A stretch of DNA of 64,000 nt. Source: Caballeronia sp. Lep1P3. Its GTDB lineage: Bacteria > Pseudomonadota > Gammaproteobacteria > Burkholderiales > Burkholderiaceae. The DNA lies in the NCBI RefSeq assembly GCF_022879595.1, contig NZ_CP084269.1:195213-259212 (forward strand), in the 5' to 3' direction. A program made the translations under genes and the position numbers. Shown one piece after another: positions 7,650 to 19,257 of the stretch. Each line of letters starts with the position of its first letter. The first letter of the stretch is position 1. A model generated the notes under the pieces. It worked only from the letters and a program-made list of their open reading frames with translations, did not search any database and was not told the DNA's origin.

Positions 7650-8039
7650 TCAGTAGCCGTAGTACGCGCGGCGCCGCTCGTACTCTTGGCGCTCCCGCCA
7701 TTCCCGACGCTCGCGCCATTCGTGCTCGCGCCATTCGCGTTGACGCCAGTCTTCGCCGTAGACGACCGGTGCAGGCACGGTTTGGTAGACCACTGCCGGC
7801 GGAGGTGGCGGGGCGTAATAGACCGGCGGCGGAGGCGCGGTATAGACGGGCGGGGGCGGCGGCACATAAACCGGCGGCGCTGCATAAACGGGCGCGGCGA
7901 CAAAGCCGACACCGACGCTAACATGCGCCGATGCACTGATGGACGCGCTGGCGAGACTGATGCCGATCGCCGTTGTGAGCAACCCGGTGAGACTCATCGC
8001 GTGAAGTGGTGAGCGCGTCTTTTTGTTGCTGCTGGCCAT
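7650..8039 (-). CDS. Proline-rich exported protein
   Basis: This 129-aa protein starts at the ATG preceded by CAGGAGCC. It has a basic N-terminus and hydrophobic segment (LTGLLTTAIGISLASAS), so it is probably exported. A long run of PPPPPVY repeats follows, then a highly charged WREHEWRERREWRER tail ending in YYGY. It resembles low-complexity PXPV-type proteins common in Burkholderia; function unknown. A longer frame reaches 8189 but lacks a ribosome binding site. Confidence 0.7.
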   Translation of the reverse strand: MASSNKKTRSPLHAMSLTGLLTTAIGISLASASISASAHVSVGVGFVAAPVYAAPPVYVPPPPPVYTAPPPPVYYAPPPPPAVVYQTVPAPVVYGEDWRQREWREHEWRERREWRERQEYERRRAYYGY

Positions 8040-8310
8040 GTCGGCTCCTGGAGGTGATAGCGTCTTAACGCTTCGCCAAGATTCTCGTGGACAGCGCCGT
8101 TCGGGACAGTCCTCGGCATAGCAGGGGCATGGGCAGTTTGTCTCACTGGCGGCGCTGCGGCTTCGCCACAACGACGAGTGGATTCGCAATGTTGCGTCGG
8201 CCGGCTTTAGAAGTCGGTTCCGTTGCCGATAGTAGGTAAGCGATCGCGCCGGAAGTCATGCTCCCCGTTGATCGCAGGTTTTACTCGTCACGCATATCTG
8301 TGAGTACGCT

Positions 8311-8892
8311 TTGAACAATCGTCAAAACCGTTTCTGGAAGACCGCTATTGCTGCAGCGCTCTTTACATCATTGGCGCCCCGTGTCATGGCGGGCGACGCT
8401 TCGTCATTAGACGTTGCTGGAATAAAGCTCGGGATGTCGCCGTCACAGGTGCAATCCAAGATCGCCCAGCATTTCGGCGTGCCAGTCACTAAGCTCAAGA
8501 CCTACTCGCAAGCCGACTTTGTTGTCGGCAACAAGCCGGTCATACAGTCCGTTAGCTACGGAGCCAACGGAGAGAACCTGTCGGTCAGCTTCACAGTAGT
8601 AAGCCGGGATCCCGCCGCTCCTCCTGCAGCCAGCAACGTTACCTACGAGGTCCCTTTCTCTCGTGAGAACTCCGACCGCATGAAGGCCGCAGCCCTCGCG
8701 AAATATGGTCCGCCCACCATCAATTCTGGAACGCTGGACTGGTGCGTTCAAAGTTCGAATCCAGCACTCTGCGACCAAGACCACGGTCGTCTATCTCTCG
8801 CACAAACCAAAATTGAGCTACAGGACCCGCGGATCACCGGGACATATTCGAAGCTGTACGATGAGGCGCACAGCACGCAGCCTCGCATGTGA
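8311..8892 (+). CDS. Exported hypothetical protein
   Basis: This 193-aa protein has a signal-like N-terminus (FWKTAIAAALFTSLAP, then VMAG) and a segment DVAGIKLGMSPSQVQSKI, as in small lipoprotein or BamE-like exported proteins. Only a TTG start at 8311 gives the signal peptide in frame, and no strong ribosome binding site precedes it. A 3' fragment of a relative sits at 6062-6184. Function unknown. Confidence 0.6.
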   Translation: MNNRQNRFWKTAIAAALFTSLAPRVMAGDASSLDVAGIKLGMSPSQVQSKIAQHFGVPVTKLKTYSQADFVVGNKPVIQSVSYGANGENLSVSFTVVSRDPAAPPAASNVTYEVPFSRENSDRMKAAALAKYGPPTINSGTLDWCVQSSNPALCDQDHGRLSLAQTKIELQDPRITGTYSKLYDEAHSTQPRM

Positions 8893-9236
8893 CGTCCGTT
8901 GCGTGAGTCAGGGCGCTTGATGTCCGCGTCCGGTGCATCCCGAGCATGTTGCTAGCGTTATGCGTATTCGCCTTCACCGACGCTTGCCGATGAGTGGAAA
9001 GCCACGCCGACGCGCATCCAGCACGCGGGGCGCGTCGTGGCCGTCGCAGAACGCGGGTGATACAGGAAATTGGCGCGGGCCCGCATGTCGTTGGGATCTC
9101 ACAAGGTTGAAAGACGCAAGCTCTGCAGTCGGAGGAACCGCAACGATTGGCGAGGACGGCAGTGCGAAACTAACAGCCCCTCCGACAAGGGCAGGATCGG
9201 ACTCGCTGACAAAAGCGTGCGGCAACGGGGAAAAGA
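8893..9236. other. Stretch with no supported gene
   Basis: Short frames on both strands lack starts, ribosome binding sites or recognisable products. Nothing else was identified. Confidence 0.35.
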
Positions 9237-9458
9237 GTGTTTGAAAAGAAAGTAGTCCAACGTGAGATCATCGTCGTCCAGCGCGGCTCGCGCTTCGGAC
9301 GGGCGATCCTGTTCGTCGTATGGGGCCTTCCAGCGATTGCGCTGATCGGGCATTGGATAGACGACGCGATTCGCCACCACGGGGCTCGGCCTGTGCTCGG
9401 GCACGCACATCATCGCTCCGCGGAACAAAAGCCGGCTACGCCGGGCAAAGGGGGCTGA
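9237..9458 (+). CDS. Small membrane protein, hypothetical
   Basis: This 73-aa frame starts at GTG and has one predicted membrane span (AILFVVWGLPAIALIGHWI) flanked by basic residues. It is followed at a 1-base gap by the exported protein at 9460, so the two may be one transcript. I do not recognise it. Confidence 0.4.
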   Translation: MFEKKVVQREIIVVQRGSRFGRAILFVVWGLPAIALIGHWIDDAIRHHGARPVLGHAHHRSAEQKPATPGKGG

Positions 9459-9459
9459 C

Positions 9460-9828
9460 GTGCGGACCTTTTGCATAGTGGCGCTCGCGTCACTCATTTC
9501 AGCGTCAGTCGCTGCAGAACCGTTGCCCGTACCACACAGTCAGCGGGGCATGAATTGCTACATCGAATCGAGCGGCGTGGCGACATGGTTTGACCGCCTG
9601 GAACGCACCGGTAAGACCGCTGACCAATTAATCGCCGAGTTGGCGGGTAGCGCGGCCGTCAGAAAGGCGATCGCGCACGAGATCCGTCGTGCCGACGACT
9701 TGCGCAGGGAGTGGCCGCGCACCGATGACAGAGATACGCCGCAGCCGTTGCGCGACCAGATCACAGCAGACCGTGCGAGCACAGTGGGCGTCAGGCTGGC
9801 GATTCAGTGCATGGAACATGGCGGTTAG
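9460..9828 (+). CDS. Exported hypothetical protein
   Basis: This 122-aa frame from GTG has a signal peptide (RTFCIVALASLISASVAAE). The mature part has two cysteines (MNCYIE and IQCMEHGG), which may form a disulfide, and a charged middle (AHEIRRADDLRREWPRTD). It is coupled to the small membrane protein upstream. A periplasmic transfer or envelope role is possible but unsupported. Confidence 0.5.
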   Translation: MRTFCIVALASLISASVAAEPLPVPHSQRGMNCYIESSGVATWFDRLERTGKTADQLIAELAGSAAVRKAIAHEIRRADDLRREWPRTDDRDTPQPLRDQITADRASTVGVRLAIQCMEHGG

Positions 9829-10213
9829 CCAAGCGACTGCGCTAGGACGAACCCGCGATCGATGCACGAAGAAGCTGGCCGCTGCCGGCGACGCTTGTTC
9901 TATGCACCGCACGGAAGCGAAGGATTAGCGAGGACCGCGCGCACGCGACGCCCTTGCCGCTCGTGGGTACTTAGGAAGGGCGCTGTGCCGATGCGCACCA
10001 GGGTGCCGCCATTTGCGGCCGTAAGGCGCAGGCGGCCGAATTCAGTGCGGAACGGGTCAACGACTCTTGCAGATGGAATGTATCCGACTCGCACCCTGCG
10101 AGGCTCGCTCAGGCACCGGACGCCGGAGGAAGCCCCCGGTTGTGTACTCATCCATCTACAGGGGCGTACTGGTAGCGGCCGGCAGCAGGCCATCTATGCG
10201 GGAAGAGCTTAGT
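9829..10213. other. Stretch with no supported gene
   Basis: The minus strand carries an open frame (9900-10193) with no convincing start or homology. It may be the remnant of a gene cut by the neighbouring recombinase element. I cannot support a product. Confidence 0.3.
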
Positions 10214-12034
10214 TCAGTCAGTCGCACGTTCGTCGGGCTTCGGCCTGCGGTAGAACTGCGCGGCTTCGCGCAACATCCGCTGCTTCTCCGCTTGCACGTA
10301 GATCGACGTCGTCTGGAGCGACGCATGTCCCAGGATCTTTTGGACGACGTCGAGCGGGACGTCCTCGGCTGCCGCGTGCGTGCCGAACGTATGGCGAAAA
10401 GCGTGTGGCGAGGTGCCCGCCAGTAGCTTGATTTCCTCCACAGACAAGTCTTTGCTCATCTCGGCAATCAGCCGCCTCATCGCCCACTCGATCATCTTAT
10501 TGATGCCGTCGACGTGGTAGGCGAGGGCGGTGCCGTCGGCGTACTTCTTTTGGCCTCGCGTTGTCCGAGGAATATAGAGCGTCGATAGCAGCGGGCCGTC
10601 CTTTGCCGCTTCGAACTCAAGCCCGCGATCCCGCCAATGCGCCGTCAACGCCGCAATCGTCGCGGGGCTGACCGGAACTGTCCGTTGTTTGTTGCGCTTG
10701 CCCACGACGGACAGTTGCCAGACCGTTTCTTCGTCGTCGCCGTGATGCGTCGGGGACATCGCCTCGCGCCTCGCGTTGACCAGCTCTTCTCGACGCAGGC
10801 CCGAGTCGCCGCTCAGGAGGAGCGCAACGCGGGTCGAGCGCCAATAGGCGCCGTCTTCCCGGCCGCACTGCGCGTCGATGTGCGCGCGGATGCGCTGCCA
10901 CAGCGAGGGCGGAAGGGCGCGCTCAACCTTGATCAGGTCCTCCCGCTGGACGACGATGGGGTCGGAGACGGCCGTCCACGGATTGCCGGCGAGGTAGCGT
11001 ACGTTGACGAGCCACGCGAAAGCCGCGCGCAACGCCCGCACCGCATACCGTTGGCTCTCCAAGCTCAGTTCCGTGGTCGCGAACGGCTTCCAGCGGCCGC
11101 TGGCTCGCGACACACGAGGACCCACGAAATCGGGCGCGGGCGCGCGCAAAAAGTCTTTGTAGGCCTCGCAGTCGTCGGCCAGCAGCGAACTCAGCGGTTT
11201 GCGCCTGACGGTGACCGACCAGAGCAGGAAGCGCTCCAGTTCCTTGGTATACGCGCGGAGCGTCTTCGGTTGATCGCGGTAATGATGGAGGTACGCCCGC
11301 ACGGCATCAAGATCGTGGCTCGCCCGGATGTACGGAAAGCTACTGTGGCGGTTCACGCCGTTCCCGCCTGCGAGTTCGTGCGCCAAGCTCAGGCGTTCAA
11401 GGGGTACGAGGGTGCGCGAATCCGTATCAAGCGTGACAATCTCCGCCTCGGACGCGCGCAGGGGATCGTCCAGCACGACGTCGGGCTCGACATGCAGTCC
11501 GAGTTCGGCCTCATGCCGTCGCAGCCACGAAACGACCCGCTGCGCGCGGCCCGGTCCGATGCGCGGCACCGCCCGCCACCAACTGCCGCCTCGGCGGTTA
11601 CAGAAGTCCACCAGTTCGGCCAGTGTGCCGATACCCGCGTCTTTCAGCCGTCGCGCCACCAGCGGCCGGAACCACATGCCCACGCCGTGCGTCGGTTCAG
11701 GCTTGGCAACGGCCAACAGCGCCGCCTGTTCGACCATCTTGAGCGTCACGGCCGTCAGCTTCGCGCTGCCGTGCGCTTTGGCCGAGGACTTCAGGTGATC
11801 AGCCAGCACCGACGAGCCGTGCTCGAGCGCCAGCTCGACCAACTCCGCCTGCATGCGCCGCAGGAACGACTCGACCCAGCCGGGCGTCGCCTCGTTGCCA
11901 TCGTCGTCCTCGGAGAAATACAGCCGCGTGATCGTCGCGGCGGGCACGCGCTGAACGAACGCCCGCAACGCGGCGAAGTGATTGCGCGTGTACGCGGCGC
12001 GGCTTTTCGTGACGATTTGCGGCTTGTTGGCCAT
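10214..12034 (-). CDS. Large tyrosine recombinase (DUF3701 N-terminus plus integrase domain) 1
   Basis: This 606-aa phage-integrase family enzyme has an N-terminal third with RIGPGRAQRVVSWLRRHEAE, the DUF3701-like helix-hairpin part found in Burkholderia integrases. A SAM-like core-binding domain follows (about 235-340), then the catalytic domain with GDSGLRREELVNARRE (Arg), HAFRHTFGTH (HxxR) and LGHASLQTTSIYV (Tyr). It cuts and joins DNA through the tyrosine. A second, shorter paralogue is at 35899. A long perfect palindrome (12116-12145) lies in its upstream region and may be its operator or crossover site. Confidence 0.9.
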   Translation of the reverse strand: MANKPQIVTKSRAAYTRNHFAALRAFVQRVPAATITRLYFSEDDDGNEATPGWVESFLRRMQAELVELALEHGSSVLADHLKSSAKAHGSAKLTAVTLKMVEQAALLAVAKPEPTHGVGMWFRPLVARRLKDAGIGTLAELVDFCNRRGGSWWRAVPRIGPGRAQRVVSWLRRHEAELGLHVEPDVVLDDPLRASEAEIVTLDTDSRTLVPLERLSLAHELAGGNGVNRHSSFPYIRASHDLDAVRAYLHHYRDQPKTLRAYTKELERFLLWSVTVRRKPLSSLLADDCEAYKDFLRAPAPDFVGPRVSRASGRWKPFATTELSLESQRYAVRALRAAFAWLVNVRYLAGNPWTAVSDPIVVQREDLIKVERALPPSLWQRIRAHIDAQCGREDGAYWRSTRVALLLSGDSGLRREELVNARREAMSPTHHGDDEETVWQLSVVGKRNKQRTVPVSPATIAALTAHWRDRGLEFEAAKDGPLLSTLYIPRTTRGQKKYADGTALAYHVDGINKMIEWAMRRLIAEMSKDLSVEEIKLLAGTSPHAFRHTFGTHAAAEDVPLDVVQKILGHASLQTTSIYVQAEKQRMLREAAQFYRRPKPDERATD

Positions 12035-12115
12035 GGCGGCGGCTTCTTGTCGTTGTTCGGAGGCCCGTCGGGACGGGGCGTAGGCGCCCTACCCCCCAAT
12101 TTTACCCATTAAACG

Positions 12116-12145
12116 TAATCCTGATAATACGAGTTATCAGGATTA
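12116..12145. promoter_or_regulatory. Palindrome between recombinase 1 and the interrupted lipoprotein
   Basis: TAATCCTGATAA and TTATCAGGATTA form perfect 12-bp arms around a 6-base centre. It begins 82 bases upstream of the recombinase ATG. A dimeric repressor operator or a recombinase core site are both possible. Confidence 0.55.
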
Positions 12146-12334
12146 GGATGGGGAGAGGACGCCCCCCGAAGGTCGTCGTTCAGCCTGCCGACACAAATCC
12201 GGGCCACCTCACTAACTGGTTGGCGCGGGCTCGTTCAACCCGCACTGCCCAGCGTTTGCTGGGCGACTGTATAGCCCTTGCCGCCTGCCCGGCGCAGCGG
12301 CGCAGCGGCGCATTTAGCGACTGCCTTTTTTGGC

Positions 12335-12436
12335 ATGAGCCCGCGCTTGCCGCCGAGATTGGTAGCCGCCGCAGCCGGAGTGGTGCTGGTGGCCGTGGCG
12401 GTTACGGGGTGCGAGGTCGTGGAAAAAGAAGATCTC
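12335..12436 (+). pseudogene. Small lipoprotein gene interrupted by the Tn3-family element
   Basis: From ATG 12335 the frame reads a lipoprotein signal peptide with lipobox VTGC (LVAAAAGVVLVAVAVTGCE) and then VVEKEDL up to the transposon end. Removing the transposon and one copy of the 5-bp duplication continues the frame as GNRDADT and a TAA at 20481-20483, giving a 41-residue lipoprotein precursor. The 3' part lies at 20460-20483. Confidence 0.6.
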
Positions 12437-12474
12437 GGGGTGCCCTCAAGAAAGGGATTTTTTCGTACGTTAAG
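12437..12474 (+). repeat. Left 38-bp terminal inverted repeat of the mercury transposon
   Basis: It starts GGGGTGCCCTCAAGAAAGGG and ends GTACGTTAAG, typical of Tn3-family ends. The tnpA stop codon lies inside it. Confidence 0.95.
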
Positions 12475-15445
12475 CCTTCGCGCAGGTCGTTTTCGCGGCG
12501 CGCAACGGCCTGAATCGGCCTTTGGCGACGCGTTTGTTGGCGTGCCACACGTAGTCGCCCGTCAGGTTGATGTGATTCCAGCCCAGTGGCGCGATGTGCG
12601 GGATAAGGCTTTCGTCGATCTCCCGCTGCTGCCGAGAGGCGGCGATCGCCCGCTCCAGATACACGGTGTTCCACAGCGTGATTGCAGCTACCACAAGGTT
12701 CAGGCCACTGGCCCGGTATCGCTGGTTTTCGTAAGAACGATCCCGTATCTCGCCCAACCGATAGAAGAACACCGCCCGTGCCAGCGAGTTGCGGGCTTCG
12801 CCCTTGTTCAGTCCGGCAGACACACGGCGGCGCAATGCCGGGTCTTGGAGCCATTTCAGCGTGAACAGCGTGCGCTCGATGCGGCCGAGTTCACGCAAGC
12901 CGATAGCGAGGCCGTTTTGGCGCGGATACGCGCTGAGTTTGCGCAAGATAAGCGACGCCGTCACGGTGCCTTGTTGGATCGACGCGGCCAGGCGGACCAC
13001 GTCATCGAATTCCCGTTCGATCAGTTCCCGATTGATCGAACCGCCAATCAGCGACGACAGCGCTGGCCAGTCGCCTGCCTTGCCCGGCACATATAGATTC
13101 TTGTCGGCCAGATCGGCAATACGCGGCGCAAACTCGAATCCCAGGAAGTGGCATAGCGCAAACACGTGATCGGTAAAACCAGCGGTGTCCGTATAGTGTT
13201 CTTCGATACGCAGCTCCGACTCGTGATACAGCAAGCCATCGAGCACGTGGGTGGCATCACGCACCGGCGAATTGATGACCTTGGTGTGGAACGGCGCGTA
13301 CTGGTCGGAGATGTGCGTATAAAACAGCACGCCGGGCTCGTTGCCATACTTTGCGTTGCGATATCCTGAGGCTTGACCGTGCCCACCGGCGCGGAACCGC
13401 TGACCATCCGATGACGAGGTCGTGCCTTCGCCCCAATATGCCGCGAAAGGCAAGCCATGCTGATAGTTGACTAGCTCGGCCAACCCCTTCTGGTAGGTCT
13501 CGTCGCGGATATACCAGGCCACCAGCCACGAAAGTTTGGCCACGCTCGTGCCTGGACAGGCATCGGCCATTTTCTCCAACCCGAGGTTAAATGCGTCAGC
13601 AAGGAGCGCGGTCAGTAACAGTGTCCGGTCCGGCGGCTCCGAGTCGCTTTTCAGATGGGTGAAGTGCCGGGTGAAGTCGGTCCACTGATCGACCTCGAGC
13701 AGCAGATCTGTGATCTTTACGCGCGGCATAAGGTCGTAGACTTGCTGCGCGAGTATGTCGGCCGCCGCCGGGGTTGCGTCGTCAAGCGGCGTGATCTTGA
13801 GTCCTTTATCGTTCAGTTCAACGTCGGTTAGCTCGCCGGCCGCTGCGAGCCGTGCCGTTTCGTCAAGCGCCTCGCGCAAGCGGGCGAATCGCTCGTCGAG
13901 ATAGGCGGTCGCCGAAGCCTCCACGACCAGCCCGAGTCGGTTCTCGCGATGTTGATCGTCAAACGTTGCACGGGGTATCAGATATTCGTCGAAATCCTTG
14001 AACTGCCTGCTACCGATAACCGATACGTCGCCCGAACGAAGCGCGTTCTTCAATTCGCTCATCGCGGCAAGCTCGTAGAACCTGCCATCGATGCCGCCTT
14101 CCTTAAACACGAACCGCCCCCAACGCGGTTTGACGAAGGCCGTTGGCGCATCGACCGGCACTTTTCGGGCGTTGCTCCGGTTCATCTCGCGTAAAGCTTC
14201 AATCGCGTTCATCAGGTCCTGACGTGCCGACGCCGCGCGGAAATCGAAGGTTTCAAGGAACGTCGGAGAATAGCGCCGCAACTGCGTGAAGTGGTCGACG
14301 AGCAATGCCATGGAGTCAAACTCCGCGTCGCGAGAAAGTTGTTCCGCTTCCCGCACGCTCGCTGTAAACGCATCCCACGGCACGATGGCCTCGATCGCCC
14401 GGAACGGATCCTCGCCGGCCTCCTTCGCCGCGATAAGTGCTGCGCCGACCTTTGCATAGAGGCGTACCTTGTCGTTGACAGCCTTGCCATCGGCTGCAAA
14501 GCGCTTTTCGTATTTGTGTTTGGCCTTGGTGAAGAAGGATCCGATGAGCCGATCGTGGAGATTCAGGATCTCATCGGTCAACGTCGCGGCGGTGTCGAGT
14601 AGAATCGCCACTAGCGTGGCGTGACGTCGATCGGTTTCGTATTCCTCGAGCTGGTAGACAGCAGTCTGGCCGCCTTCACGTGCCAGACGAAGCAGACGGT
14701 TCTGATGGATCGTATGGCCAATTCCTTCCGGCAGACCGAGCGATCGAATTGCCTGCAAGCGCTCAATATGTGCGAGAACGGCTTTCGCACTGGGCTCGCC
14801 CGGCGATTGCCGTAACCAGGCGAGCTTACTGACGGGGCGATCGGTGAGCGGCAACAGGAGTTGGTCGAGAGCCGAGCGCTGCTCACCTGATAACGGCGTC
14901 GTCAGCAGGCGGTGCACTTCGCGCTGTGCACGTGTGGCAACGGCCGCGCATAGTTTCTCGAGCGCAGGTACCGGAGGCAACAGCACATGCCGACGCCGGA
15001 GTTCGTCAACGGCAGCCTGTGCAAGCACGATGCCCTGCGTGGTCTGCATCGCGAGCGGTAATAACAGCTCGACCAGCTCGCGATAGTGTTGCCGACTGAA
15101 TTGCACCAGACCCAGCCGGGCCAGGAGCTCCTGCAGATGTTCCCGGCGCGTTTCGTCACGCGCAGCGTCCACGTCCCACACCGCCGGCGTAACGCCCAGT
15201 TGCGCCGCGACGATTCCAATGATCGGCGCATGTGGTTTCTCGGCAGGTCCCAGCACCCGGCCTGGATAGCGCAGGTAGACCATCAACACCGCGATGCCGA
15301 GGTGGTTGTGGCCACCTCGATGCTGTCGAACAAACGCGAAGTCCTCCGTTGACAACGTGGCCATGCGGATCAACTCACTTTCATCCGCGGGGAACGCGAG
15401 TAGCTGGATTCGCTGGTCGGGGGTGAGCAGTTCTCGGCGGGGCAA
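12470..15445 (-). CDS. tnpA: Tn3-family transposase
   Basis: This 991-aa protein is full length for the family. It starts MPRRELLTPDQRIQLLAFP, the family N-terminus. Catalytic-region motifs are visible: SDQYAPFHTKVI (first Asp), HYTDTAGFTDHVF (second Asp) and LNKGEARNSLARAVF (Glu). The C-terminal hallmark APLGWNHINLTGDYVW is also present. It joins the 38-bp ends in replicative transposition. The start codon is TTG, 3 bases after tnpR. The stop falls inside the left inverted repeat. Confidence 0.97.
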   Translation of the reverse strand: MPRRELLTPDQRIQLLAFPADESELIRMATLSTEDFAFVRQHRGGHNHLGIAVLMVYLRYPGRVLGPAEKPHAPIIGIVAAQLGVTPAVWDVDAARDETRREHLQELLARLGLVQFSRQHYRELVELLLPLAMQTTQGIVLAQAAVDELRRRHVLLPPVPALEKLCAAVATRAQREVHRLLTTPLSGEQRSALDQLLLPLTDRPVSKLAWLRQSPGEPSAKAVLAHIERLQAIRSLGLPEGIGHTIHQNRLLRLAREGGQTAVYQLEEYETDRRHATLVAILLDTAATLTDEILNLHDRLIGSFFTKAKHKYEKRFAADGKAVNDKVRLYAKVGAALIAAKEAGEDPFRAIEAIVPWDAFTASVREAEQLSRDAEFDSMALLVDHFTQLRRYSPTFLETFDFRAASARQDLMNAIEALREMNRSNARKVPVDAPTAFVKPRWGRFVFKEGGIDGRFYELAAMSELKNALRSGDVSVIGSRQFKDFDEYLIPRATFDDQHRENRLGLVVEASATAYLDERFARLREALDETARLAAAGELTDVELNDKGLKITPLDDATPAAADILAQQVYDLMPRVKITDLLLEVDQWTDFTRHFTHLKSDSEPPDRTLLLTALLADAFNLGLEKMADACPGTSVAKLSWLVAWYIRDETYQKGLAELVNYQHGLPFAAYWGEGTTSSSDGQRFRAGGHGQASGYRNAKYGNEPGVLFYTHISDQYAPFHTKVINSPVRDATHVLDGLLYHESELRIEEHYTDTAGFTDHVFALCHFLGFEFAPRIADLADKNLYVPGKAGDWPALSSLIGGSINRELIEREFDDVVRLAASIQQGTVTASLILRKLSAYPRQNGLAIGLRELGRIERTLFTLKWLQDPALRRRVSAGLNKGEARNSLARAVFFYRLGEIRDRSYENQRYRASGLNLVVAAITLWNTVYLERAIAASRQQREIDESLIPHIAPLGWNHINLTGDYVWHANKRVAKGRFRPLRAAKTTCAKA

Positions 15446-15448
15446 GAT

Positions 15449-16009
15449 TCACCTCGTCGAGCGCAGATACTGATACAGGGTTTCGCGGCTGATTCCGAAC
15501 TCGCGAGCGGCCTGGGCTTTGCGTTCACCGTCGTCTACCCGACGGCGGAGGTCGGCGACCTGGGCGTCGGACAACGCCGGCTTGCGCCCCCGATAAGCGC
15601 CGCGTTGCTTTGCCAGGGCGATGCCCTCGCGTTGGCGCTCACGAATCAGCGCGCGCTCGAATTCCGCGAAGGCTCCCATCACCGACAGCATCAAATTCGC
15701 CATTGGCGAGTCCTCGCCCGTGAACGTCAAACATTCTTTCGCGAACTCAATGCGCACCCCGCGCTTGGTCAGCACCTGGACGATGTGGCGGAGGTCGTCC
15801 AGATTGCGAGCTAGACGGTCCATGCTATGCACGACCACCGTGTCGCCGTTGCGCACGAAGGTGAGCAACGCGTCGAGCTGCGGCCGCTTCGTGTCCTTTC
15901 CCGATGCCTTCTCAGTGAAGGTCCGGTCAAGCTCGATTCCGTCGAGCTGGCGCACGGCGTTCTGCTCGAAGGTGCTGGCCCGCACATATCCGACACGCTG
16001 GCCGTTCAT
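15449..16009 (-). CDS. tnpR: Serine resolvase
   Basis: This 186-aa resolvase/invertase-family protein has the catalytic serine in GYVRASTFEQN, the VVHSMDRLARNLDDL segment, FTGEDSPMANLMLSVMGAFA and a C-terminal HTH (AAREFGISRETLYQYL). It resolves cointegrates at res. It lies directly upstream of tnpA in the same direction, as in Tn21-type elements. Confidence 0.96.
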   Translation of the reverse strand: MNGQRVGYVRASTFEQNAVRQLDGIELDRTFTEKASGKDTKRPQLDALLTFVRNGDTVVVHSMDRLARNLDDLRHIVQVLTKRGVRIEFAKECLTFTGEDSPMANLMLSVMGAFAEFERALIRERQREGIALAKQRGAYRGRKPALSDAQVADLRRRVDDGERKAQAAREFGISRETLYQYLRSTR

Positions 16010-16084
16010 GACGGATTTCCGGTAAAGATGTCAGATTGAAATCTATGACTTTCCGAATCGATCGTCAAACAATCGATAATGCGG

Positions 16085-16131
16085 CCCTATCCTGACGTTT
16101 CTGACAGGGCTTCCCTGACATCAGGATAGGG
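16085..16131. promoter_or_regulatory. Candidate res site
   Basis: CCCTATCCTGA and TCAGGATAGGG form an 11-bp inverted repeat across 25 bases, upstream of tnpR where res is expected in this class. It is probably one resolvase subsite, with others between 16010 and 16170. Confidence 0.55.
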
Positions 16132-16179
16132 TATGCCTCAGCCTGACGCGAACGGTGGCTGAGAGCGCCGATGCACATG

Positions 16180-16415
16180 TCAGCGGGGCGCCCGGAACGC
16201 GCGCAGCGCCCGTGTGAGCGACAGGGCAAAGAGCGCCAGCAGCACAACCACGGCGATGCCTTTATGCTGGCTGACGAGTGCTCCGGCCGCAGTGCCGGAC
16301 AGCACCAGCAGCACGATCGGTAGATGGCATGGGCAGGTGAGCGCCGCGAGTGCACCCAGAACAAGGCGCGCCAGCGGGCGCTACGAGACAATCCGACTGC
16401 AGTGGGGTCACGCAC
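16180..16415 (-). pseudogene. merE: MerE mercury transporter, frameshifted
   Basis: From GTG 16415, overlapping the end of merB, the frame reads to WRALFW. The next frame then gives GALAALTCPCHLPIVLLVLS and SGTAAGALVSQHKGIAV and ends RALRAFRAPR. This is the MerE signature with the CPC(H) pair that moves Hg(II) and methylmercury across the inner membrane. The frames join if one C is added to the CCC at 16355-16357, restoring exactly 78 residues, the usual MerE length. Either the gene is dead or the run is miscounted. Confidence 0.75.
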
Positions 16416-17064
16416 GGTCTGTGCTCCCCGCGTTTCGCAGACAGGTGGCCCGCAACAGCCGTTCGGCACGCTCGCATCCCACGGCGAAGGCATCGTGAAC
16501 GCTCACAACCTCGATGCCGGGGTGCGTCGCGGCCCATTGCTGACCGGTGGCGGCAGAGGCAAAGAAATGCACATGACAGCAGAAAGCATGGCGGATGTCG
16601 GGCGTGTCCTGCGGCAGGATCAGCGACACGGCCGCGCCCGCCGGCGCAACATCCTCTATCACCGTGGGCGTGACCGTAAGCGAGACCGGCACGCCAGTGG
16701 CCGCACAACGCGAAACCACTTGGGCCGTCCGGTCGATCAGCGCCGGGAAAAACAATGTGTCGAAGGCGCACCACGTGTACAGGCGTCGGCCGCCGACTTC
16801 GAAAGTGTGCGGGGTCTCACGCAACGTCAAACCGTAGCCGACGACTTTGCCATCGTCGTCCCACTCGGTGCTGACCGCCTGTTCGAGTGCAGCCGTCACA
16901 CGCCCGACGGGCCAGTCCAGCGCCAGGGCCAGCACGGCGGGAGAAACCGGCGCCCCCTTGCTGAGTTCACGCAGCAGCGCGACAAAGAGATCCGCAAAGC
17001 CTTCCGACCGGTTACCCATCGTCAGGCGCTCGACCAGTTCGGCCGTGCAGCGGGCAAGGTTCAT
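16408..17064 (-). CDS. merB: Organomercurial lyase
   Basis: This 218-aa MerB cleaves carbon-mercury bonds and hands Hg(II) to MerA. The catalytic residues are visible: [13 protein letters not shown] (Cys and Asp) and [10 protein letters not shown] (second Cys). GGGGGACA precedes the ATG. It lies directly downstream of merA, giving a broad-spectrum mer operon. Confidence 0.96.
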   Translation of the reverse strand: MNLARCTAELVERLTMGNRSEGFADLFVALLRELSKGAPVSPAVLALALDWPVGRVTAALEQAVSTEWDDDGKVVGYGLTLRETPHTFEVGGRRLYTWCAFDTLFFPALIDRTAQVVSRCAATGVPVSLTVTPTVIEDVAPAGAAVSLILPQDTPDIRHAFCCHVHFFASAATGQQWAATHPGIEVVSVHDAFAVGCERAERLLRATCLRNAGSTDRA

Positions 17065-17080
17065 CGTTGTCCCCCGTGGG

Positions 17081-19239
<2,159 letters not shown>

Positions 19240-19257
19240 TGCAGTACCTCCGTAGTT

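Noticed and set aside
10637..12112. Long plus-strand open frame (491 codons)
   Set aside because: It is antisense to the tyrosine recombinase at 10214-12034 and has the Arg/Gly/Ala-rich composition of a frame shadow in GC-rich DNA.
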